A DNA stretch of 64,000 nt from Schistocephalus solidus (lineage: Eukaryota; Platyhelminthes; Cestoda; Diphyllobothriidea; Diphyllobothriidae). Shown here piece after piece: positions 36,316 through 47,768 of this stretch (positions are counted from its first letter, which is position 1; every line of letters begins with the position of its first letter). Where the stretch lies: NCBI GenBank assembly GCA_017591395.1, contig WEDG01000306.1:62001-126000 (forward strand). The letters run 5' to 3'. The notes below the pieces were generated by a model. That model worked only from the letters and a program-made list of their open reading frames with translations, searched no databases and was not told where the DNA came from. The position numbers and the translations under genes are program-made.

Positions 36316-36630
36316 GTGGCGCCGATGCGTCAAAGACACTTCTATAATAAAGGAAAGAAACAGACTACCAGACAAGCAGACATTAAATGCCTGTTGAGTG
36401 ACTTATTGCCAGACATTCATCTCACAAGGGAAGAAGAGAATGTTAAATTGTTGCCTTTCCTTGACGTTCTCATGGCTCACAGACCCCAAAAGAAAATTGA
36501 CATACATCAATTGACAGCAACTAAGAAAACTGGGGTACTTCAGTGCAACGGCAGCCACTCAATGGTTTCGAAACAGGGCTGTGTTAGAGTTACGTGTACA
36601 AGAAATGTATCACGAATAGTGTTTGTGTGA
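36316..36630 (+). mobile_element. Penelope-like RT fragment 1
   Basis: This is the best preserved Penelope-like piece, open for 104 codons. The order is HLTREEENVKLLPFLDVLM, then AHRPQKKIDIHQLTATKK, LQCNGSHSMVSKQGCVRV and TRN. In Penelope-like reverse transcriptases the palm-thumb boundary has the pattern ExExxxxLPFLDVxxxR, TxxYRKxTxTxxxLxxxSxHP, then KxGxxxxLxxRA, and this fragment follows it piece by piece. The catalytic YADD-type region, which lies upstream, and the GIY-YIG nuclease downstream are absent. A second, more broken copy follows at 37300. Confidence 0.65.
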
Positions 36631-37265
36631 CTATGCCACGAATTAAAGATTTGGGATAGACTTAAACTGCAAACGGATAAAGGTCTCAAATTAAACATCT
36701 TCCAATTAAACTTCGTGTGACAGGTGCTAGACTCGACACAAGAAGTTTCTTCTTCTCCACCAGAGTGATTAAGGCCTGGAATGCTCTGCCTGCGGACATA
36801 ATCATGTCCCCATCCGTTGACACTTTTAAGCGGAAAATTGACAAGTACAGTCATAAGTACCACCACGACATCCGAACCTAACACATTTCCTAAAACATAT
36901 TCCCATCCACAATTTTCGCGTCATATAACATACTACTCCCTATTTTTAGTAATAGTATTTCTAATTGTTTGTTCGATGCCATGCAGTTAATCGGGGAGAA
37001 AATCCTGTGTCCAACGTCCATTATATGTCAGCCTTTTTTAATTTGCAATGTCATTGACGTCAAAAGGGAGCTTAAAGGCTTCGCCTATATTTCCCTTAAT
37101 AAACCTAAACTGAACTGAACTGAATATAATTACGTATTCAAGAATAACACAACGTCAATACTAAAATAAAGCCCTGATATTAGATAAGAACTCGATGATT
37201 CTACACAGTGATCTAGCAAAGACGTAAAAATATTGCGTTATCATGTTGACGATTTTATTCACAAT
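36560..37265 (-). repeat. Repeat family S, right-arm copy 2, split by a LINE
   Basis: 36560-36705 and 37125-37265 are the two halves of an S copy ('tatgccacgaattaaagattt' and 'ccctgatattagataagaactcga'). They are separated by a 0.4 kb CR1-like insertion. The uninterrupted counterpart in the left arm is 12640-12800. Confidence 0.8.
36702..37124 (+). mobile_element. 5'-truncated CR1-like LINE insertion
   Basis: The insertion begins within a C-terminal coding tail: LRVTGARLDTRSFFF, STRVIKAWNALPADI, then SPSVDTFKRKIDKY. This is the characteristic ending of CR1-group ORF2 proteins (RVVxxWNxLPxxVVxAxSxxxFKxxLD). About 220 bases of 3' untranslated sequence follow, ending in 'taaactgaactgaactgaa' (37106-37124), the short tandem tail expected of this group. 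The 5' end is truncated, as is usual for LINEs. It is still open in frame, so it is younger than most retroelement relics here. Confidence 0.85.
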
Positions 37266-37299
37266 TTTTATTGACTATTTCCTGTGATAATTGTAATGA

Positions 37300-37558
37300 G
37301 CAGACTGGCAGACATTGGACACCTTCTAAACGGCTGTTTTATCCGAAATTTACTTAACAAGGGAAAAAGATAGTGAAAAGAGTTGCCTTACCTTATCAGT
37401 TTCATGATGTACAGAAGCCAAAGAAAATTGGCACCACAGTAAATGGAAGTGCAATTAAGAAAACTCCAGTATTTCAGTGCAATAGCAGCCATTTGACGGT
37501 TACAAAATTTGGCTGTGTTAAATTAACGAGTAAAAAAAAATGTGTTACGCTCTAATGT
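37300..37558 (+). mobile_element. Penelope-like RT fragment 2
   Basis: Parallel to 36316-36630: LTREKD, then after a frameshift KKIGTTVNGSAIKKT, VFQCNSSHLTVTKFGCVKL. It aligns with fragment 1 from LTREE to KQGCVRV. The 'PFLDV' part has decayed to 'ALPYQFHDV'. In reverse complement it pairs with 12230-12500 of the left arm. Confidence 0.55.
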
Positions 37559-37980
37559 ATGTGAGATAGGTCTAAAGCAACTGATAATATTGATACATAT
37601 TTTTTGGGTGTCACTCATTCTCCTTTTTCTACCATGCGTGTCAGAAACATGCAAACGGGGGACATTTCGGGAGACAGAGAGAGTTAGGCTTTATATTATT
37701 AGTTAAATTCAATTAATTACCACAAAAAATCAGTCCTTCACCATTATTAGATTCATGTCCACAAACCATATTACGTCGAAAGATAACAAATGAATTAATA
37801 AGGGCAGCTTAAAGCAAAATAAGCATGCATGCTACATAAGTAGTCATTTTCTAATAAACGTGATTTCTTACAGGGTGCAAAAAGGAGTGCATTCAAGAGC
37901 GTGCATTCTGTTTTGTCCCTGATAGCTTACCTTCAGTCTTTACAATAGTCAATCTTACAACCCCTCTCAAACGCACCTTC

Positions 37981-38112
37981 CTAATAATAGTATTTTTTTG
38001 TATATTGGTAACCTTCGGCTAGAATGACACAGCTGTCATCAAAAGGCATAATGATCTTTAGATTACGTTCTCTTAATTCATACTTTCTTATTTTACAGTA
38101 CTCATTAAAATG
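37981..38112 (-). pseudogene. Phosphatase-start-like segment, copy 3
   Basis: On the - strand 44 codons from 38112 read HFNEYCKIRKYELRERN, LKIIMPFDDSCVILAEGY, then QYTKKYYY and a stop at 37981. In frame upstream lies FSYVRWVNIR. 'IxPFDDSxVxLAEG' is close to the N-terminal strand of tyrosine phosphatase domains (KNRYxNIxPFDDSRVxL), and 'FxEYCxxRxxEL' resembles the stretch ahead of it in FN3-type receptor phosphatases. The key Arg is Cys here. No continuation of the domain follows. Function cannot be claimed. Confidence 0.4.
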
Positions 38113-40530
38113 CCTTATATTTACCCACCTGACATAACTGAAGACATGCACTTCTATCGTCGTTTCTTATTAGGTATTTCAGAAGTTAATGGTGGTTGGG
38201 TTGTTGATGAGGCGTCAGGAGAGTTCTCTTTTGTCTTCGCAATAGGGGAAGGAGCAGGGGTATGATGGAATTTTCCAATAAAAACATCAATTTGACTACT
38301 GAAAATTAAATTAAGTAAGCTTTTGGCCTCATTCCACAAACGTTTGCCGTTAAAAGCGGGGCAGAGGCTGTCCGTTAAGCTTCTTAAAGGCCGTTTTTCA
38401 GAGGACGTTTGTACAGGTGATCTCTATGCCATAAATATTACAAGTGCAGGTTGAACCTTTTCCTCACAAACATACTGACAGTTATGCGAACAATGCTAAG
38501 TCTACTTTTAAGCCTTGCTCACACACTAATCCCCAAGTCCCAACAAACACAAAACGCTTGCGTTGTCGTGCGGGAAGTTTCGGAAGGATGGATAGTACTG
38601 ACCTGCCGTCCATACCTGCCGTCCCTTTTCGAGTTATGGCATTTTGCCTAGCTGTATATATGAATGGCTTTTACGCTAAAGCACCAAAAGCCTTTTTATT
38701 TCAAGATGATTTTCCTAGCGTATGATTTAATTATTCATGAAATCCAGGTGACAATTTTTACTGACGTCAATGACAGATGTCAACGTTAGCGACCTTGCTA
38801 CTGATTAAGTCAATCAAAAATCGAAGCAGACAAGTAAATATTTTGAACCCCATGCTTGAATATGCTACGTATACAGAATTATATTTTGCGTTATTGGTTC
38901 ATTGTAAACGAAATATTAAATTGCTTCAGTTATCAAAAGAGCCACGCGCATCTTGCTCGCATTCTTATTAATTAGTACGTAGAACTCGTAATAAAAGTGT
39001 ATAAATAGTGAAATGCGTAATCTTAAAAGAAAATATCTCGACAAATGTCATTAAACATTCTTTTTTCCCCTCCGCATCATGTCAATTCAAAGTGTGTTTG
39101 CATATAGCATTAAATAATTTTCGTTTTTGGTGATTTCTGTCTAAAAATACGTATGGCAAAGGTTAGAGTTACTGCTTTTGAAGGTATTCTAACTTTTGTA
39201 TCACAGAGCCTATGCAAAATTTCGGCTACACAAATGTCATTAGGGTTTAATACATTCAAATTTAAATTAATGTCATTGCTTTGCAATTTCTTTCAGTCTA
39301 TCCTAGCAGAACCACTGTCAGAAAATATACGCCACCATATTAGGTACCAGATTATCAAGACATAATACACCATGGTAGACGAAAACCAAAATGGCAGTTC
39401 TAGCATATAAAAGGCGTGACTTTAATGCATGTGCTAATGCAATCATCAAGCATTAAATACTTATGCCCGTGGCCACTGTTCACAAGTAGGCTGCAGAAAA
39501 CTTTTAATCTTTGTGTTAGAGCAGCATACTTTGATCGTTTTTTCTAAAAAAAATAAAAAATAATAAACTTCAATGTTCATATTTTGTCATTTTTGTTATA
39601 AAAATCGGAAATCATATCTTATGCTGGCCGAAGTCAAGGCACCAAAGATTTTTACCGCATAAATTCCTGGCATCTGCAATTTATAGGTGGGAAAGTTAAC
39701 AGAAAGCTGACTGAAATTTTAAAATATAAACGGCAGCAAATCGTATAACTTTTGTTGTAGTTTATTTTAAAAAAATTTTAAATGTGTTACGCATAATATT
39801 GTTTAGACAGGTTAATTTTTTATTGGATCTAAGTCTTTAAACTGCGTATCTAATGCTTTACTCCGGAGAACTATATTTCGTTAAAAGATATCCTTGAAAA
39901 CCTGATACGGTCTTTATATATGTTGACCATAAATATAGATTTAATTTAATAAAATTCGTAAAAATACGTGAAATGTTGCAGTTGTAAATTTTCATTCCAT
40001 AGAATGTACCACAGTGGTCGATAATATAATGCATTGACTCTCACCCAGTCCTGTGTCCCTCAGTTTTCTCTAACTGATAGGAAAGCTTCTACAATTAATG
40101 CTTATACATGCAAACCAAAATTTGCTTAAAAATAATGTTAATATTCCCGTTTCGCTTCTTATCCCGCCTTGCGTCCGGCAACCATGCGTCTCAGGCATTG
40201 GCGTAATTGAGAATGCCTCATATTGTGTTATTTCCTATTGGTCCATTGAATTTCTAAGCCTCCAACTGACACCCAATCTCTGTTGCATACAACAATATTG
40301 AAAAATGAGGCACATAAATAGCTGGGATGTACACAATTTTGAAGTTCATCGAAATGATGATTGCGAGAGTCATACTTCTGATATCCTGCGTGCTCGGTAA
40401 GCCTTCTTTCCCATGTTTCTTTAATATTCAACATAGATTGCTAAACTTCTAACATCGTTGCAACAGACTTCTTTACTTTTACGCATATTATTGCCAGTTA
40501 GAACAAGATAAATTCATATCATGAACAGGA
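38010..40530. repeat. Single right-arm copy of the 2.5 kb unit
   Basis: Reverse complement of 6910-9451 and of 9452-11789. It contains a 70-codon + frame (39153-39365) whose - strand counterpart is 8071-8283 in unit 1. Most differences between the two change amino acids and unit 2 does not keep the frame, so I regard it as non-coding. Confidence 0.8.
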
Positions 40531-40560
40531 TTGCGAGTCTTGCTATATACATAAATTAAA

Positions 40561-41020
40561 AACGGAAAGAATGCAAATCATATTTTTTCTCGCATTCACA
40601 AAAAACAGGCCGCTTAGTTGCCCCGGAACGAAGCCTGACGTTAAATCGCATTTATATGAAACAGTCAACTCCTTAATTTTGAATAAACAAAAGCTGATCA
40701 ACTACCTTTATTTAGTATTACACTTAGTTAAGTCGAGCAATGTTTAATCTTTGACTGCACTTTAAATGTGAGATGACTGCCGAAAACTGCAGCTGTCAGC
40801 AATAGCATATTTGTGGTTTAACTGTGCTTGTTATCATTTATATATGCTAACGGTGGTATATCAAAGTTGATATAACTTTCAAAAACTTTGGACAACAGTC
40901 GGCAAAATTTAAACTGAAAGCGTGGTTTACTTTTGCATGCCTTTAGTATCATAGTTCACATAATATCATGTGGACGTTGAAGTAACTTGAATTGATCATC
41001 ATCTGCTTTGACCTTCTCTC
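40561..41020. other. Right-arm-only segment (460 bases)
   Basis: It sits where the left arm has 2521-6869 and shows no similarity to it that I can see. No gene recognised. Confidence 0.55.
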
Positions 41021-43541
41021 AATGCAGGATTAATCAAATCACAAATGTTAAAGGATATATTCTTTGTGATCGAAACATAAAATCAAATGGTCAATTATCT
41101 TGTCTAGAATAATAGCGCAAAAACGGCACATAATAATTGCCGATGCTTTCAATAAAAGGAATTTTCTACATCCCTTTGTCTTTATTTAGCCAATTTTACT
41201 TTCCTTTTATATTTAGTGCTGGATATTTAACAGTTACGTTTACCTTAACTGCAGAAATACAACAACAGTATGACTTCAGAAAGTAGTTTTTTTCAATAAA
41301 GCTAATGACAGAAAATAGTAAGACGTAATTATACATCTCTATACGAGGATTATATGTTACATTTAAAGTATATTTGGTTTGTAAAACCTGAAACGTTTTC
41401 AATGAGTAGCCACATTATTGAATTATGCATCCTTTTCCGTTTAATAATAAACAAAGGGAAAATAGATTTGCAAATTGTCATGCCACTTTCTAACGCTTAA
41501 AAACTTCAATCACATAATTTCCAAATCACATAACTTGAAACGTACCTTCCTTTATACTAGAGTAGTTATCCCCTAACAGCTATTAAATCACACTCAGTTC
41601 ATTTAAATTGTTGAAAAAAATAACAAACAGGCCCAATTTAAATCTGATAGAATTTCAAATTGTATTAGGCCATTTTTTAAATGTAACCATTTCGTTTTTA
41701 CAGGTCAAACATCTGGATCTGAAGCAATGGAGGGTATTCAAAATTTGTTTAAAGCGGTTTTCTTTTAATTTCTTTATCTATTTATATCATTGTAATTGCC
41801 TATAATTTTCAAAAAAAAACATGATGCTTAAACTTTCGAGTAAACGCCTTGGGTCAATGGTTTCTGTCATACTCAGCACGTTTCGAATGTTCAGTAAATG
41901 TTCGGTTATTACTGCTAAACGCTGCAGTCATTTATAGTACTCCATTTTTATGAGATTCCTACAGTTATACACTTAACCAAATATTACTTTCAGACATGTC
42001 GATACAACTTTCAAAGGCATTATTATGGAAATAAGGTTAACCTTGTGTGTGCTAATGGTATCACTGTTCTCCTAATATACTCCAAATCCTGAATTAACTT
42101 AAATTGACCATAGGCTGCTTTTGCCGTATGTTCGTACAGGAAATGATTAAATGACAAATTTTGAAAATTATATTTTATGCGATTGGTAGCATAAAATCAC
42201 ACCGTACAATCTCCCCGCAAAAAAAATACCAGAATACCGCCTTAAAGAAACTGTCAATGCTCAAAATATAAAGAAGTGTCAACACACGAGTAAATTTATT
42301 AAGAAGCTAAACTTTTTTCCTTTGTATGTAGTGCTAGAAATGTAAGAGTTTAACTCTCCTTACTGCAATAACAAAGTAACCGGATATTTTTAGAAAGGAT
42401 TTTTATTTGCTTACCGTTAAGTGGATATTAAAATATATTGAGGTTTTGCTATGGAACTTTTCCGAATGTAAAAATTATTTAAAAAGCACCTTTTTCTTAG
42501 ATAAATGGTGGTCTGCGAAGCCACATTGAAAATTGCATAATGCAAACTTTATCGCTCTGATGTGCCCGTGATAATTACAGCAGTCTTAAAGCGAAGCCAA
42601 TTGTTTGTCCTGTCTGCTCATTGGCATAGAAAACGCACACACGCGCATCCATATTTATTTGCCGATTTTAGAATGCAAGAAGTAAGCCGTGATTTTCTGT
42701 GTGAATTAAGCTATTATTCCATTAAATAGAGTTTATAGTTCTCTAAAATCTCCTGCATTGTTTTATACACTACCTGAGGTTGTGCTGAAATATGAATTTG
42801 AATAGAAGACCAAATGCGCCATAGTTCAAAATTCTTAAATATTGTAGTTAATTGGTATAGAGAAAAAGGAGATCGCTTGGACAGTGCTTGCGTATAATAA
42901 TCTTCTGAATTATTTCTTGATAAACACTTATTTTGTTGTACAGATCATATTTGTCATTAGCTAGTGAATTAGGTATTTCATAAAATCTTATCCAAACGCA
43001 CTGAAGCATTACATCCGTAAATTAAATAAAACATTCAAACGCAGGATATCTTATATTTGCTTTGCGTCTGATGGAAAACATAGTGAGCACCCTTTTCTAT
43101 GCTGTCTTTATTTCGGCCGAAGAATGCCGCTTCTGTGAGTTGCATGATTTAATTGTGTATTTTAATTTACAAGGTATGGCCGTTATAGTGCCTCTACCTT
43201 TTCATTTGACATAAATTTCAGTTTTAGAGTTTTTTCATTGTGAAACGACTAAATCACTCAAGAGGAATATGCAAACACACACAAATTGACAAATAATTAA
43301 GAACAACGTCTCTTCATTGCACATAATATCGAAGACGCCTTGACAATGATTATTTTAACACACATACTTAATACAATATAGTCTCGTTAGAAAACAAACT
43401 ACACTAAGCTTACCACTGGTTATTTTTAACGCCTTAAAAAGAATTTCGCAATTAAAGTGCAGGGACGGGGTCCAACTTTTAATTTCGGTTTTATATGCTA
43501 CACAGGTTTACTGATCACCCACTGCATTCATCGTTCACCAT

Positions 43542-45205
43542 GCATTGCCTTTGTTAACGTTTTATAATATCAACGTCAATTATGTTCCTAAGGAAGCGCA
43601 ACAGATAACATGTAGATCCCGCATGGTTTAACGAGGACTTACTATACGGTTCATGCCGTATTTAAGATTTATAGAATTTGAGTTTAATCGAGAAAGCAAA
43701 ATTCTATATGATTGCACCGAAGCGCATATTATAAAAATAACATTCTTTATGAGGTTTTAGGTTGACTCGAAGAAATCTAAATAGAATTTCAGTTGCTATT
43801 CGCAACATACAATAAGAGCATATCAATTAAGATTTATCACTGCAAATTTTGTTAAACATAACTATGATGAAGGAGTTAGATAAGTCTCAATTTATTGAGT
43901 TTGACTTGCATCGAGAAAGCAGGGTTCTCTACGATTTCACTGAAAGGCACATCACGATAATAAAATTATTAATCAGACCATATGTTGATATATATGACCT
44001 TAACTAAATAAGCATGTCATTTAAGTATATCAAAGGGAAATATGCCTTTGCTAGTTTTTTTTAAGATTTAACTCTAGTAAAGGCGTATGAAAGGTTTTAA
44101 ATTATCTTTGAAATATTTGTGAATAAATGAGGATCTTCCATCTTTCTAGCCGATTGTTTACAAATTGTGACTAAGTTCTGTTTTAATTAAAATTGGCACA
44201 CCATGATACGTTTAAAACAATTCACCGAAAAATGAATACTTGCTCAATCTTTCTGATCATGTTGACTCTTTGGGTTTCACTTGTACACTCAGGCAAACAA
44301 GAAACGTTTACAAATAAATTGATTATAGAATTTACATTAGATCATTCACGACTACCTCATCCCGTAGGTTAATTATTGAACTTGCACTTTCGTTAGTTAT
44401 TTGCGGGCGGATGCGTGTTTAATGAACATTGTTTAAAGATTTAATTGAGGCAAACTTTTGGAAACTTCGTCCTTGTTTTGACGTCCAAAGGTATAAGTGA
44501 TAGGTTTTTGGAGCAAACAAAAGAGAGGAATTTTCTATTTAAACTGAAGCCTTTTTCGATATATTTGCTTAAATTGGGGTTGAAAGGATACAATTTTCTC
44601 TCCGCAAAGTTACTAACGCAAAGCTTGGAATTTGCGTTAAGATTGAACATTTCCAAGTAACTGCCTGTATAAATATTAATCTATTACAAAACTGCTGTGT
44701 AAAAAACAAATGGACAGCAAAGAAATGGTTGTTCTTAAATTCAGTAAATAAGAGCCAGTTTTAGCAATAAAGTATTTATTTATATGCCGTGTAAATATTA
44801 ATATTCAGGTTGACGCACTTCGACTGGGTGTCAAAGTTGATTTATTTTCATCTCTTTATTGTCAGTCAGGTTACATTTGAGTAAACATAATGAGTAACGT
44901 AATGATTGCGAAAAGTACTTGAACGTCCTCCGATTTGCTGTCTTATTTAAATGTATTATGCTGAACCATCAATTCCCAGAATAAAATTGGTGGTATGGAG
45001 TAAGTAGATTAACTATGCAATAAACCTGGAGTTCCGTTAATGTTAAAAACATTAAATATGCATTTATTAAAGGCACTTTTTGTGTAGACATTACGTTCCC
45101 TTATATGTTGAAGGTTAGCGAAAATACTTCTTTAGGAGAGAAATGTTCGACTAAAATTATATGATAAAAAAGAACATGAGAACCGCTCATACGTATAATA
45201 GATGT
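43542..45205. other. Unique spacer between complexes A and B
   Basis: This spacer contains the protein-level duplication at 43660-43975. At 44441-44660 both strands are open for 71 codons, which looks accidental. No other feature recognised. Confidence 0.5.
43660..43975 (+). other. Two similar coding-like segments, about 225 bases apart
   Basis: 43667-43740 reads RFIEFEFNRESKILYDCTE then AHIIKIT. 43894-43970 reads FIEFDLHRESRVLYDFTE then RHITIIK. The two agree at about two thirds of residues, with several synonymous differences. That suggests duplicated exons or a decayed coding repeat. Neither has clear splice sites, and I do not recognise the family. Confidence 0.3.
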
Positions 45206-45335
45206 CCTACAAAGATATATTAATAATGTAAACATAAATTATTGAATAATAAATTTTCATTCAAACAAAGTGGATCGTTTACGGTAAAGGAGTTCAATTC
45301 ATTGAACTATTGTTTTGTTATTTTCAATCTCTCAG

Positions 45336-45618
45336 ATAATGATATGCCCAGTCTCCTGAGGGCGGATGTGTACAGCTCGCGTGCAATGAGAGTAGTTTTT
45401 GAAGAGCCCATCATTCGCGATGTAAAGTTTGACGACTTTCGACTGAATATATCCGGAGATTTCCAAAAAAAGCCAACTGATTGGACAAACAAATGGTGTG
45501 GTGCTACTTGACTCTCTTAAACCTTCAACAACCTATAAAATATCCTTGGAGGCCAAGTATGCTGGAACGGAGATTTTCAGCAAACCGAGATGGACAACTG
45601 CCACAACCTTTGCGGAAG
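45336..45618 (+). pseudogene. FN3 exon a, left copy (frameshifted)
   Basis: It pairs with the intact exon 54898-55179 of the opposite arm but is 283 bases long instead of 282. A run of seven A (six in the other copy) around 45466-45472 shifts the frame in the middle of the domain. Acceptor 'caatctctcag' and donor 'gcggaag|gttcaa' are both kept. Before the shift the protein reads DMPSLLRADVYSSRAMRVVF, and after it, in another frame, LDSLKPSTTYKISLEAKYAG. The latter is the F-strand signature LxPxTxYxxxVxA of fibronectin type III domains. The gene product would be broken here. Confidence 0.8.
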
Positions 45619-45778
45619 GTTCAATTTTCTCATTGTCATTATTAAACTCTCTTTTAGTATATGCAATTTCACCTGCCTTACTAATAATACAAAATACAAC
45701 CTTTTAAAAATTTTATTGGAAATTTCAATCTCTCAGAATAATGTGAAACGCAAGTTTTTTTCGTTTCTCCTTTTTTAG

Positions 45779-46079
45779 GAACCGACAAACCGAAAAACCT
45801 AAAAGCTGAGGCAATAAGTGCCACCTCCCTCAAGGTCACCTGGGACGCACCAGTGAACGTGCATTTGGATAGCAAACGCTATTTGTTGGAAGTTGGTTAA
45901 GTACGCAAAGAATTCCATTTCAATGATTTTAACGGGACATACACGATTAATGGTTTGAAGCCAGGCCGAAAGTACAAGGTGCTTGTTCGCCTCAGTTTGC
46001 GGAATCCCAATTATTTGGCGCCAGCTGCGGAGATTGATGTAGAGACTTAGCCCTTCGTTAGTGCTCATGTGTTTTCCTC
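45779..46079 (+). pseudogene. FN3 exon b, left copy (premature stop)
   Basis: Acceptor 'tttttttag' at 45770-45778, and 301 bases up to the donor 'cctc|gtaagt' at 46080. The domain starts GTDKPKNLKAEAISATSLK with the conserved Trp in VTWDAP. At 45898-45900 'ggt taa' replaces the 'ggt gaa' of the other arm, a stop in the middle of the domain. A second in-frame stop (TAG, 46048-46050) is shared with the right copy. Together with the frameshift in exon a this marks the left copy as dead. Confidence 0.8.
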
Positions 46080-47768
46080 GTAAGTTAACATCCCTTGCAC
46101 TGCATACAATCTTTTCTCACCAACATTATATAATAAGACATTTTTTCGTGAAATTACTTGACTCAGTATTTTGGTTTGCATTCCTTGTCATTCAAGCAAT
46201 CCGTTTACGACGAAGTAATGGTTTTGACTTGTTCACTGCGGATTGCTTGTAGTGTTGCAATGAGTTTACAAACGTGATAGGAGACCAATTTCATTTCAAT
46301 CAAAAAATAGTGAGCTCAGACATCTGATGACATCAGCTTACACAGCATGCTGAATGAAATTGAAAGGTTGTTTCATAAGATGCTAAACAAATGGTGCAAC
46401 TCATATTTGACTATATACTTATAGTTTTTATGACACCGGAAATAAACATGAAAATTAAATAGTAATGAATTATTATTATTCGCTGATTGTTGTTTTTCTG
46501 ACAAAGTTATATTTTACCAAAAGTGGCCGCTTGACTCGTGCTGCTTAAATGCATGGCAAGATCTCGTTTAAAACTTCGAATATAAAATTACCTTTAAATA
46601 AGCTGACTGATTTATGTAGCTTGGCATTATGAGCCGTCTATTAGCGCAAATTGCAACACCTTACGTTTGAATTGAATTTCTAATAGCTGTTACTCATTCT
46701 ATATCACGATTCCGAAACGCTTATATAACGGTGTTAGTAAACACAGATAAAAAGGATTCGACGAAATGTTAATGTTTTGTTGTAGTATATTGGTTGGTTT
46801 GCCAATGGTCTCTTTTTTATTGCACGCATGTTTAGGAGTAATCTTGTCTGAAAAATCAAAAATAAGTTTAACAAATTTACAAGTATTTGCTAGGGGAATT
46901 ATTTATTTTTTTCATATTCATTATTTTTATTCTGAAATTGTATGATTTGTATTTATTCGTTTGCCCCATGTAAAGAGTGCATTAAGTTTTTTCTACTTTA
47001 AAGGCACCATCGATTTTCGTGCACTTGAATGTTCCTTACTCACTGGGTAGATGTTTCTCTCTTTGCAAATATGAGTATAACTTAAACAATGTCATTTTGG
47101 AATGTTTCTTTCTTGATTACTTTGCATGATGTAACCTGCATTGTTTGCTATGACTAAGCAATCTTTCTTCTCATTTATTTGCCATAATGTCTTTCCTATC
47201 TGGTATTTGGTTTGAAATTGTGTACTTCTCTATTTTTGGTGTTAGATACCTTTGTGTTTTAATACTTTTAATATATTGCACAAACAAATAGTTCAGGAAT
47301 CTTCTGCAGCTATCATACAAAACCAAATTAATGATGCTGAGGATTAAAATATTAAATAATATTTACTCTTGCATAGCGCTAAGAATTTAAACGAACCTCC
47401 TTAGATGAGGTAAAAATCTGAAAAATCGCTTGGGTCTTGGGTAGCCAGTAGGATCACTGGGACCTATAGAGTTTTCACTGAAAAGAAAGAGCATTTTGAT
47501 GCCCTAAAATAAAGTACGCTATTCCGAACAGAATAAATGTAGCAGTTTTAAAAACGACAACCATGCTTTCTTAACATCTGCCAGGGATCATTAAGCACAC
47601 CGGGTTATATATAAATAGCGATATCAGCCTCATTTGTTTTGACGGAAAGACCTTCCCGTTCTTGGTGGAAACGCAGACGTTTGGGTAGCCAGAAGATAAC
47701 GAATAATACTCAATCAAAAATTAAGGAAATTGTTTACGGAGCAAACAATATAAACCAAGTAATATATG

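Larger units (their letters stand above)
35290..43541. repeat. Right arm of giant inverted repeat A
   Basis: This is the reverse-complement partner of 1-13640. It differs from the left arm in three ways. It has only one copy of the 2.5 kb unit that is tandemly duplicated on the left. It has 460 bases of unmatched sequence (40561-41020) where the left arm has 4.3 kb. It has a locally duplicated Penelope-plus-repeat unit (35885-37560) interrupted by a CR1-like insertion. Homology stops at 43541, where 'tgcattgcct' begins a unique spacer. Confidence 0.9.
45206..47768. repeat. Palindrome B, outer left arm
   Basis: Reverse complement of 52745-55314, from 'gtcctacaaagatatatta' at 45206 to 'gtttacggagcaaacaat' near 47735. 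It carries the + strand FN3 exon pair. Downstream of the exons I see only AT-rich sequence matching the other arm. Confidence 0.9.

Noticed and set aside
44441..44660. Opposed 71-codon frames on both strands
   Set aside because: Same span open on both strands, low-complexity composition, no splice sites or motif.
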